From Candidatus Moranbacteria bacterium CG_4_9_14_3_um_filter_45_14 (GTDB lineage: Bacteria; Patescibacteriota; Minisyncoccia; Moranbacterales; UBA1568): a DNA stretch of 7,958 nucleotides. Position numbers and translations under genes: made by a program. This document shows, piece by piece, positions 1 through 5,656 of this stretch (position 1 is its first letter; the number at the start of each line of letters is the position of its first letter). The stretch spans positions 1-7,958 of the forward strand of contig PFVP01000023.1 in the NCBI GenBank assembly GCA_002790675.1, read 5' to 3'. Below the pieces are notes generated by a model, which was given only the letters and a program-made list of their open reading frames with translations, made no database searches and was not told the origin of the DNA.

Positions 1-298
<298 letters not shown>

Positions 299-579
299 TT
301 TTTTCTCATCTTGTTTTATTCTCGCAAGAGGGTAAAGTGAGTTGCGGTTAGCAGTGAAGAGTGCTTGGTCCTGTGAGAGAAAAGTCGTTGCAAGCGACTG
401 AAGTTGCGTCAGAGGCGCAGCGTTCTCTAAACGGGAAAAAGGACACACAACATTATATTTTAGACAGACAATCTGGAGACCTGCCCGCAACGCTCTATAC
501 CTGCCAGAAACGCTGTATCTACTGCGGGCTGGCGTAGTATCGCGGGCAGGGGAATTCCTTATATGTTTTTGAGGGCAGA
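299..579 (+). other. 23S-5S internal transcribed spacer
   Basis: The spacer is 281 bases long and no tRNA fold is visible in it. It holds several short potential hairpins, for example GTCGT/GCGAC around TGCAA near 387-401 and TGCG/CGCA near 403-418, plus the large composite inverted repeat at 480-550. The stretch TTTTTGAG (566-573) just before 5S is the perfect complement of CTCAAAAA (700-707) just after it. This suggests a processing stalk that brings the two ends of the 5S precursor together. An open reading frame on the minus strand here has no coding character and crosses the 5S gene. Confidence 0.7.
480..550. repeat. Composite inverted repeat in the rRNA spacer
   Basis: CCTGCCCGC at 480-488 is the perfect reverse complement of GCGGGCAGG at 542-550. 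Inside, GCCAG (503-507) pairs with CTGGC (529-533). Two similar units beginning AACGCT (489 and 509) sit between the arms. The outer arm resembles half of the shorter CCTGCC...GGCAGG palindromes found elsewhere in the window, so this may be a longer member of the same repeat class. It would be transcribed within the rRNA precursor, so its hairpin could affect processing. That function is an inference. Confidence 0.65.
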
Positions 580-693
580 GTATCCGGTGCTTTAAGCGTT
601 GTGGAAACACCTGATCCCATACCGAACTCAGCAGTTAAGCACTTCAGCACCGATGGTAGCCTTCAGTGGCAAGAGTAGGACAGTGCCGGGTAC
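580..693 (+). rRNA. rrf: 5S ribosomal RNA
   Basis: The gene shows the 5S landmarks. The terminal helix pairs GTATCCGGTGC at the start with GTGCCGGGTAC at the end. The conserved core CCTGATCCCATACCGAACTCAG is at 611-632. The block CACCGATGGTAG (649-660) and the GAGTAGGACAGTGCC (673-687) lead-in to the 3' strand are also present. The length of about 114 bases is in the normal range. Helix I may extend outward through TGAG/CTCA and the flanking T/A tracts (566-573 with 700-707), probably a precursor stalk. It lies in the same orientation as 23S and is presumably processed from the same transcript. End positions are assigned from the terminal pairing and may be off by a few bases. Confidence 0.96.
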
Positions 694-760
694 CCTGAAC
701 TCAAAAATAATGTAAGAATAGGTGCAGTTTTCCGCCCAAGGTGGATCAGCCTCGGACTGG

Positions 761-828
761 AAGCACTTCAGCACCGATGATAGCCTTCAGTGGCAAGAGT
801 AGTCCGCCAGCTGGCGGAAGTGCCGGGA
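761..828 (+). pseudogene. Truncated, interrupted second copy of the 5S rRNA 3' half
   Basis: Positions 761-802 repeat 5S positions 637-678 over 42 bases with a single difference (A at 780 for G at 656). The 5S bases GAC (679-681) are then replaced by a 16-base palindrome (803-818), after which AGTGCCGGG (819-827) matches 5S 682-690 again. The 5' half of 5S is absent, so helix I and loop A cannot form and the copy cannot be a working 5S. It reads as a partial tandem duplication of the rRNA operon tail that later acquired, or was made together with, the palindrome. Confidence 0.85.
803..818. repeat. 16-base perfect palindrome inside the 5S fragment
   Basis: TCCGCCAGCTGGCGGA equals its own reverse complement. 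It sits exactly where the functional 5S copy has only GAC, between GAGTAG and AGTGCCGGG. Its sequence differs from the CCTGCC...GGCAGG palindromes elsewhere in the window, but it is alike in length, symmetry and GC content. Confidence 0.8.
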
Positions 829-1168
829 ACGCCTGCACGCCTCCAGAGGGTTCCTCTTCAAATTCTTTTTATAAAATACAGCCTGAACAAAGTTCTCTCC
901 CAAGGCGGGCAGGGTTTTTTTGTGTCTCTATTGAATACCAGAGAAGTTTTCTGTCGTAAGAATCTTTCCGGGAGGCTTGAAAGCTTTTTGAGCACGCCTG
1001 CTTGCCGGTAGGCAGGGTTCCGTCGTATTCGACGGATCAAAAAGGTTTCACGCAGGGAGCTTTCTCGCTGGAGAAAATGACTGTCTACCCAGGAAGGTTG
1101 CTTGTGCAGAAAATTTCAACAGTATATTTTCTGGTAAAAAATTGCTTTTGCTCAGAAAATACACTCAC
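829..1168. other. Gene-free stretch between the rRNA operon and the first protein gene
   Basis: I see no convincing gene here; the short reading frames lack coding character. Contents: a weak hairpin AGAGG/CCTCT (845-857); a T7 run at 915-921 following a G-rich stretch, which could be the rRNA operon end but lacks a clear stem; a GC palindrome at 997-1016; a perfect 7-bp hairpin TCCGTCG/CGACGGA with loop TATT (1019-1036); and an 8-bp hairpin CAGAAAAT/ATTTTCTG (1107-1133). TTGCTT followed within five bases by CAGAAAAT occurs twice (1099-1114 and 1142-1160). Where rRNA transcription stops is not clear. Confidence 0.6.
997..1016. repeat. Short GC-rich palindrome (CCTGC...GCAGG class)
   Basis: CCTGCTTGCCGGTAGGCAGG is a near-perfect palindrome around TGCCGG. 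It closely resembles the elements at 3353-3370 and 5574-5593. It is followed directly by a separate perfect hairpin (1019-1036), so the two could form a paired stem-loop structure if transcribed. Confidence 0.75.
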
Positions 1169-1197
1169 TCAATAGCAGTAGAGAAGTATGCTATAAT
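1169..1197 (+). promoter_or_regulatory. Extended -10 promoter for the membrane-protein gene and probably rodA
   Basis: A consensus TATAAT is at 1192-1197, preceded by TG at 1189-1190, which gives an extended -10 (TGnTATAAT). The -35 candidate TCAATA (1169-1174) at 17-bp spacing is weak, which is common with extended -10 promoters. Transcription would start near 1204. This excludes the ATG at 1198 and all upstream in-frame starts, and supports the ATG at 1250. Confidence 0.7.
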
Positions 1198-1249
1198 GTC
1201 AGTAATATACCCGCTGATAAAGACGGGGTTGATAAAATTTTCTACCATT

Positions 1250-2092
1250 ATGTCTCGAGGAATCAAACAGTTTTTTGTTATCTGTACGTATTTCGTCATA
1301 ACAATACTTCTCGGGGTGATGATCTATTATTCCTTTATCAAAGCCCCAGAGACCTGTTTCGATGGGAAGCAGAACCAGAATGAACAGGCGATGGATTGTG
1401 GCGGAGTCTGTCAGCTCGCGTGCAAGGAAATTGTTACCGGTGAGGAGATACAATTTCAAGAAACAGCATTCATCCGGAGTGGTGAAAATCGGTATGATAT
1501 TCTTGGGAAGATACACAATCCGAACAGTGAAGTCGGAGCAACTTCATTTACATATACAGCATCACTTCTGGACAGTGCTGAGAAGGTATTGGCAACGCAT
1601 TCCGGTACCGGATACATTTTGCCATTGGAAACGAAATATATTCTCGATTTCAATTTGGATATATCTGTCGCTCCCACTACTGTTTCTATCCATCTGAGTG
1701 ACGTACAGTGGGTACGTTTTTCAGGATACCAGGAGAAACCAGCCGTGAGCATCTATCAGAAGCGGTATGATCAAATTTCCTCTGGTACCGGTTTCAGTGA
1801 AGTGTTCGGACTTCTTTCCAATGAAAGTTCGTATGATTTTCGATCGCTCATCGTACAGATTATTTTGCGTGATAGTACAGGAAAACCGCTTGCTCTCAAT
1901 TCGACCGAAATGAACACTGTGCGTTCTCATGAGAACCGCGATTTCCGTCTAGTGTGGCCGAGTGCTTTTCCCGGAGCAGTGGAAAATGTCGAGATGGTCG
2001 TAGATGCGGATGTTTATCATTCCGAGAATTTCATTCGGCAATATCTCCCTGGAGGAAAATTTCAGGATATCACCCCGGCAAGAGGGTATTAG
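1250..2092 (+). CDS. Hypothetical single-pass membrane protein with a cysteine motif and Ig-like/FxLYD-like repeats
   Basis: I do not recognise a named gene. The 280-residue product has one transmembrane helix at about residues 8-30, after a short basic N-terminus, so the rest is probably outside the membrane. Next comes a cysteine motif, C36-FDG-x3-N-x2-E-x3-DCGG-x-C-x3-C58 (Cys 36, 50, 54 and 58), a small module likely held by disulfides or a metal. Two regions of similar character follow, about 78-155 and 182-258. They are rich in predicted beta strands with patterns such as IHNPNSEVGATSFTYT and LLSNESSYDFRSLIVQIIL. They recall extracellular FxLYD/immunoglobulin-like domains; this is inference. 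ATG 1250 was chosen because the promoter's -10 lies at 1192-1197; no good ribosome binding site precedes it. rodA follows after 59 bases, so the two are probably co-transcribed, suggesting an envelope role. Confidence 0.8.
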   Translation: MSRGIKQFFVICTYFVITILLGVMIYYSFIKAPETCFDGKQNQNEQAMDCGGVCQLACKEIVTGEEIQFQETAFIRSGENRYDILGKIHNPNSEVGATSFTYTASLLDSAEKVLATHSGTGYILPLETKYILDFNLDISVAPTTVSIHLSDVQWVRFSGYQEKPAVSIYQKRYDQISSGTGFSEVFGLLSNESSYDFRSLIVQIILRDSTGKPLALNSTEMNTVRSHENRDFRLVWPSAFPGAVENVEMVVDADVYHSENFIRQYLPGGKFQDITPARGY

Positions 2093-2151
2093 AAAAAATC
2101 AAAATATATCTTTGAAAGCGGTACCTGAAGGATTCTTTAATTCCAAGGCTT

Positions 2152-3270
2152 GTGTTTCGATTCTTTTTCAAATTTGATTTCGTATTGGTCGCGGTGACAT
2201 TGCTTCTTTTGGGAGTGAGTCTGCTGACGCTGTATAGTCTATCGGTCGCTTCGGGGGTGGATTATTTTTTGAAGCAGACTGTTTTCGCCATATTTGGCCT
2301 GGTCAGTATGTTTCTCGTCGGTTTCTTGGATTATCGGCATATACAGAAATATAGTACGGCGCTTTATTTTTTGACGATTTTCATCCTTTCTCTCGTTCTC
2401 TTATTCGGTACGACGGTGCGTGGCACGGCAGGGTGGCTTTCTTTTGGTGTGTTTCAGATACAGCCGGTCGAGATTGCGAAAGTGACGCTGATTATATTCT
2501 TAGCCAGCTTTATTTCCAAGAAAAAATCAGAATTGGGCGAATGGGCGCGGGTTATCGCATCACTTGTGCTCTCTGCCGTGCTTATTTTCTTGGTTTTGAA
2601 ACAGCCGGATCTGGGCTCGAGCTTGGTGCTCGTCGCTATCTGGATTGGGATGATTTTGGCTTCCGGATTACGGATGAAGCATCTCCTGGTTTTGTCTCTC
2701 CTCGGTGCGACACTTCTTTTTGGGAGCTGGTTCACTTTGGAAGGGTATCAGAAAGATCGTATCGATACATTTATTCACCCGGAATCTGACCCGCGTGGCA
2801 GTGGTTACAATGTCCTTCAGGCGATCGTGGCTGTGGGTTCTGGGGGAATTTCCGGGAAGGGTATCGGGCATGGGTCGCAGTCACAGCTCAACTTTCTCCC
2901 CGAAAAGCATACGGATTTCATTTTCTCCGTTGTTGCCGAAGAGCTCGGTCTTATAGGGGCGTTCTTCGTGATGAGTCTGTATCTCACCCTCTTGTATCGT
3001 GTCAAACGGATCGGTGATACAGCGAGCGATAACTTCGGGTATCTGGTAGCTGTCGGGACATTGGTGATGTTTTTTTCTCAAATCGCCATCAATATCGGAA
3101 TGAATATCGGGTTACTTCCAGTGACAGGACTACCGGCTCCGCTCCTCAGTTATGGTGGGAGTTCCCTCCTCTCCACCCTCTTTTCTATCGGACTTCTTTT
3201 GAACATATATCACAGGAAAAAAGGCAACGAGGATTTCCGTATTTCTCTCGAAAGGGGGGTTATTGACTAA
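2152..3270 (+). CDS. rodA: Peptidoglycan glycosyltransferase RodA (SEDS family)
   Basis: RodA is a multi-pass membrane enzyme that polymerises lipid II into glycan strands during cell elongation, working with a class B penicillin-binding protein. The 372-residue product is of normal length and strongly hydrophobic, with roughly ten membrane helices. Family signatures in order are GTAGWLSFGVFQIQPVEIAK (91-110), QPDLGSS (151-157), NFLPEKHTDFIFSVVAEELG (247-266) and LPVTGLPAPLLSYGGSS (322-338). Asp255 in HTDF matches the essential SEDS aspartate. The HTDFIFSVVAEELG form and short C-terminus favour RodA over FtsW, which cannot be fully excluded. The start is GTG at 2152. AAGG (2145-2148) is only three bases before it, and AAGGA (2128-2132) is too far, so initiation signals are poor. 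No partner PBP or mreBCD gene is in the window. Confidence 0.93.
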   Translation: MFRFFFKFDFVLVAVTLLLLGVSLLTLYSLSVASGVDYFLKQTVFAIFGLVSMFLVGFLDYRHIQKYSTALYFLTIFILSLVLLFGTTVRGTAGWLSFGVFQIQPVEIAKVTLIIFLASFISKKKSELGEWARVIASLVLSAVLIFLVLKQPDLGSSLVLVAIWIGMILASGLRMKHLLVLSLLGATLLFGSWFTLEGYQKDRIDTFIHPESDPRGSGYNVLQAIVAVGSGGISGKGIGHGSQSQLNFLPEKHTDFIFSVVAEELGLIGAFFVMSLYLTLLYRVKRIGDTASDNFGYLVAVGTLVMFFSQIAINIGMNIGLLPVTGLPAPLLSYGGSSLLSTLFSIGLLLNIYHRKKGNEDFRISLERGVID

Positions 3271-3302
3271 AAGATTGATTGTGTTCTTATATTTTTCCCT
3301 GA

Positions 3303-3331
3303 TTGACGGAGTACTTTCTTTTTGCTAGAAT
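3303..3331 (+). promoter_or_regulatory. Sigma-70-type promoter of secG
   Basis: TTGACG (3303-3308) and TAGAAT (3326-3331) are separated by exactly 17 bases, and TG at 3323-3324 gives an extended -10. This is the best promoter match in the window. Transcription would start near 3338, giving a leader of about 60 bases that contains the palindrome at 3353-3370. Confidence 0.8.
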
Positions 3332-3352
3332 AAAAGGGTTTAAAAAGCATCA

Positions 3353-3370
3353 CTGCCCGCCGGCAGGCAG
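3353..3370. repeat. Short GC-rich palindrome in the secG leader
   Basis: CTGCCCGCCGGCAGGCAG is a near-perfect palindrome with one mismatched pair. In RNA it can form a 5-bp CTGCC/GGCAG stem. It is followed by ATTTTT (3371-3376), so it looks somewhat like a weak terminator or attenuator between the promoter and the ATG. It belongs with the elements at 997-1016 and 5574-5593. Confidence 0.75.
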
Positions 3371-3397
3371 ATTTTTCCTCTACTATATAACTTTATT

Positions 3398-3628
3398 ATG
3401 AGAGCACTCCTTATCGCTCAGGCTGTTATAGCTATATTTCTTACCGTATCCATCCTTCTTCAAAATCGAGGATCCGGACTTGGGGGTGTTTTCGGCGGTG
3501 ATTTCGGCGGCTATTATACCAAGCGTGGTATGGAAAAGTTTCTCTTATATGCTTCGGTATTGCTTGCTTTTATTTTTTTCGTCCTCGCCGTTATCAATGT
3601 GCGATTAGCACTTTCAGTAACTGTCTAA
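3398..3628 (+). CDS. secG: Preprotein translocase subunit SecG
   Basis: SecG is the small accessory subunit of the SecYEG channel, which moves unfolded proteins across the cytoplasmic membrane. The 76-residue product has the family layout: a first membrane helix (about 3-21), the signature ILLQNRGSGLGGVFGG (19-34, compare LLQ-x-GKGAGLG-x-x-FGG in other bacteria), a short loop TKRGMEKF, and a second helix (about 47-68). The ATG at 3398 fits the promoter and the expected length; no clear Shine-Dalgarno precedes it. The last codons and the TAA stop (3626-3628) lie inside the left arm of a 188-base inverted repeat, so the C-terminal residues (VTV) are encoded by that element. The C-terminus of SecG is variable, so function is probably kept. 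Confidence 0.93.
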   Translation: MRALLIAQAVIAIFLTVSILLQNRGSGLGGVFGGDFGGYYTKRGMEKFLLYASVLLAFIFFVLAVINVRLALSVTV

Positions 3629-3803
3629 AATCTCAATACTTTATTTATAAGAAAAAACAAAAGCTTGTCTTATAAAATGCCCAGATTTTGGCTGAAAACT
3701 CCTCAAAGCTCGTAGGATTATCATGATAGTCCGCCTCACTTTTCAAAGTTTTCATCACGAAATCTGAACATTTTCTCAAGACATGAGATTTTAGACAGTT
3801 ACT
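3616..3803. repeat. 188-base nested inverted repeat with perfect 20-bp ends (MITE-like or structured RNA)
   Basis: AGTAACTGTCTAAAATCTCA (3616-3635) is the perfect reverse complement of 3784-3803. Inside, further pairs nest in order: TTTATAAG/CTTATAAA (3644-3651 with 3669-3676, a side hairpin), CAGATTT/AAATCTG (3682-3688 with 3760-3766), TGAAAACT/AGTTTTCA (3693-3700 with 3747-3754), and an apical GGATTATCA/TGATAGTCC (3715-3732) with one G-T pair. The whole thus folds into one long branched hairpin. It has no reading frame of note. The terminal perfect repeats recall a miniature inverted-repeat element, but I see no clear target duplication. It could also act as a terminator or mRNA 3' stabiliser for secG. 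Confidence 0.85.
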
Positions 3804-3808
3804 AATTC

Positions 3809-3837
3809 TTAAAATACGCGTATTCGTATCTTAGAAT
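3809..3837 (+). promoter_or_regulatory. Promoter of the substrate-binding protein gene
   Basis: TTAAAA (3809-3814) and TAGAAT (3832-3837) are 17 bases apart. The -35 is a moderate match and the -10 is the same hexamer as in the secG promoter. It starts six bases after the right arm of the 188-base inverted repeat. The predicted transcription start, near 3844, leaves only about five bases before the TTG start codon. Confidence 0.6.
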
Positions 3838-3848
3838 CCATTGCTATT

Positions 3849-5528
3849 TTGAAAAAGCTGAATTGGGCACGATTATTCCAGGCTTTGAAAACGAGAGACA
3901 AGATCATTGTTTCTTTTTTTGCCGTAGCCGGAATGGTCGCACTCTTTTTTTGGTTAGGTGCTTTGTATATTGTCTCTACGAAAGCGGTTCCAAAAGCTGG
4001 CGGGGAGTATACCGAAGGAGTAGCTGGACAACCACGCTATGTCAATCCTATCCTGTCACAAACCAGCGAGGCGGATGCTGATCTGGTAGAGCTTATCTAT
4101 AGTGGATTGTTCAGTTATGACGCTTCCGGCAATCTCGTGAAGCGTTTAGCCACGGAGTACAGTATTTCGGAGGATGGAAAAACCTATACGGTCATGCTCC
4201 GTCCCGGAACGAAATGGCACGATGGAGAGGAATTGACTGCGGATGATGTTCTGTATACCGTCCAAGCTATCCAGAACCCGGCTTACAAGAGTCCTCTTCG
4301 TTCAGGTTGGCAGTCTGTCGATGTGGCAGTAATTGATCGTTATACAGTGACATTTTCACTACAGAAACCATACTTCGGATTTCTGGAAAACTTGACGGTG
4401 GGGATTTTGCCGAAACACATTTGGGAGAATATCGCTCCGGAGAACTTCTTCTTAGCTGATTATAACCTGGCTCCTATTGGTAGCGGTCCATACAGTTTTT
4501 TCAAATCTGAGAAAGACTCGAGTGGCAATATGCTTTCGTACGAACTGCGTGTGTGGAACGATTATTTCGATGGGACACCTTTCATTTCAAAAGTCATCTT
4601 CCATTTTTATCCCGACGAAACCGCCCTCATCGACGCATACAACAGGAAGGAAGTGCTCGGGATTGATTCTGTTATGCCGGAAAACCTTTCCAAACTTGAA
4701 GAACGCAAGAGTACGCATATTTATGCCATCAATATCCCGCGTATTTTTGCCGTCTTCTTCAATGTGACTAAGAATGTCCCTCTTGCAAGCGGTGAAGTGC
4801 GCGAGGCCTTGAATTATGCCACCGATCGGGACGCAATTATCCGAGAGGTGCTCTTCGACAAAGGACAACCTGCTTTGGGAGCTTTCCTTCCTTTTATGAC
4901 CGGATATGATGCGAGTGTGACTATGCCATCTTTTGATAAGAATAAAGCGGAGGAGATTCTCGATGCGCACGGATGGGTACGCGGATCAGATGGCGTGCGC
5001 GCCAAGGGAAGTGTGGTTCTGGAAATGACGCTGACCGTGCCGGATTGGCCGGAACTCAGTCATACGGCTGATCTGCTCAAGATACAGTGGGAACAAATAG
5101 GCGCGCGGATAACGGTGAATGTCGTCGGGGCTTCAGATCTCCAGCAGAACATTATCCGTCCGCGTGAATATCAAGCGCTCCTTTTCGGTGAGGCGGCGAT
5201 GCTTGATCCTGATCCCTATTCTTTCTGGCATTCGAGCCAAAAACGTGATCCGGGACTGAATCTCGCTTTGTTCGACAACAAGAGTGCGGACGATATTCTT
5301 GCATCGCTTCGTGAAGAGTTGGATCAAGAAAAACAAAAAGAAAAATACAGGGCTTTCCAAGAAATCTTGACCAAAGAAAATCCAGCTGTTTTTCTCTATA
5401 CCCCGACCTATTCGTATGTTGTGAGTAGTGTCGTCAAAGGAATCGATATACAGAATATCGACACCGCTCATTCTCGTCTGAGCAATATCAAGGACTGGTA
5501 TATCGACACCAAGAGAGTGAAAAAATAG
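3849..5528 (+). CDS. ABC-type peptide substrate-binding protein, family 5 (DppA/OppA-like), membrane-anchored
   Basis: This 559-residue protein belongs to the extracellular solute-binding family 5, which captures oligopeptides, dipeptides or nickel for ABC importers. Seen in order: a basic N-terminus, a membrane helix (about 19-42), then the family opening GGEYTEGVAGQPRYVNPILS (51-70), LVELIYSGLFSYDASGNLV (79-97), and the signature LRPGTKWHDGEELTADDVLY (117-136). Later blocks include APIGSGPYSF, REALNYATDRDAI and the C-terminal PAVFLYTPTYSYVV. There is no lipobox cysteine, so it is probably held by the uncleaved helix rather than as a lipoprotein. No permease or ATPase gene is adjacent; the partner transporter must be elsewhere or absent. 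The start is TTG at 3849 with no Shine-Dalgarno and a very short predicted leader. The substrate cannot be told from sequence. Confidence 0.92.
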   Translation: MKKLNWARLFQALKTRDKIIVSFFAVAGMVALFFWLGALYIVSTKAVPKAGGEYTEGVAGQPRYVNPILSQTSEADADLVELIYSGLFSYDASGNLVKRLATEYSISEDGKTYTVMLRPGTKWHDGEELTADDVLYTVQAIQNPAYKSPLRSGWQSVDVAVIDRYTVTFSLQKPYFGFLENLTVGILPKHIWENIAPENFFLADYNLAPIGSGPYSFFKSEKDSSGNMLSYELRVWNDYFDGTPFISKVIFHFYPDETALIDAYNRKEVLGIDSVMPENLSKLEERKSTHIYAINIPRIFAVFFNVTKNVPLASGEVREALNYATDRDAIIREVLFDKGQPALGAFLPFMTGYDASVTMPSFDKNKAEEILDAHGWVRGSDGVRAKGSVVLEMTLTVPDWPELSHTADLLKIQWEQIGARITVNVVGASDLQQNIIRPREYQALLFGEAAMLDPDPYSFWHSSQKRDPGLNLALFDNKSADDILASLREELDQEKQKEKYRAFQEILTKENPAVFLYTPTYSYVVSSVVKGIDIQNIDTAHSRLSNIKDWYIDTKRVKK

Positions 5529-5573
5529 ATTGAAGATGTATGATTTTAGATGTTTGAATAAAATTCTTAAATC

Positions 5574-5593
5574 CCTGCCTGCCGGCAAGCAGG
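5574..5593. repeat. Short GC-rich palindrome (CCTGC...GCAGG class)
   Basis: CCTGCCTGCCGGCAAGCAGG has 10-bp arms with one mismatched pair. It lies in the 128-base gap between the binding-protein gene and the isomerase gene. It is flanked by similar AT-rich heptamers TTAAATC (left) and TAAAATC (right), possibly a remnant target duplication, though chance is as likely. No T-run follows, so it is not a standard terminator. Confidence 0.78.
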
Positions 5594-5650
5594 TAAAATC
5601 CCAAATCAACAAAGGAAGAGCACAAAAAATAAGAATTAAAATAATCTTTC

Positions 5651-5655
5651 AAGGA
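5651..5655 (+). promoter_or_regulatory. Closely spaced AAGGA before the isomerase start
   Basis: AAGGA ends one base before the ATG at 5657. This spacing is shorter than the usual 5-9 bases, so it is doubtful as a Shine-Dalgarno site for that ATG. It is also too far (about 37 bases) to serve the next in-frame ATG, codon 13 at 5693. Confidence 0.35.
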
Positions 5656-5656
5656 T

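Noticed and set aside
299..579. tRNA gene in the 23S-5S spacer
   Set aside because: No T-loop GTTCRANNC block or acceptor pairing could be found.
898..921. T7 run as an rRNA operon terminator
   Set aside because: The T-run follows a G-rich stretch, but I cannot find a stem of more than about 4-5 imperfect pairs before it.
1019..1036. Perfect 7-bp hairpin as an intrinsic terminator
   Set aside because: It is followed by ATCAAAAAGG rather than a T-run on the + strand, and no T-run follows on the minus strand.
741..1040. Several 60-73 codon frames on both strands after 5S
   Set aside because: They run through the 5S fragment and palindromes, overlap each other and have no ribosome binding site or family resemblance.
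1142..1249. Upstream extension of the membrane-protein gene to a TTG at 1142
   Set aside because: The extended -10 promoter at 1189-1197 lies within this stretch, and the 36 extra residues do not resemble a normal signal anchor. The helix begins just after ATG 1250.
480..5593. CRISPR array from the repeated palindromes
   Set aside because: The repeats are hundreds to thousands of bases apart, not regularly spaced, and no cas genes are present.
5529..5656. Separate promoter for the isomerase-manC pair
   Set aside because: TAAAAT-like -10 hexamers occur (5559-5564, 5637-5642), but none has a -35 at suitable spacing. Read-through from the binding-protein gene is equally possible.
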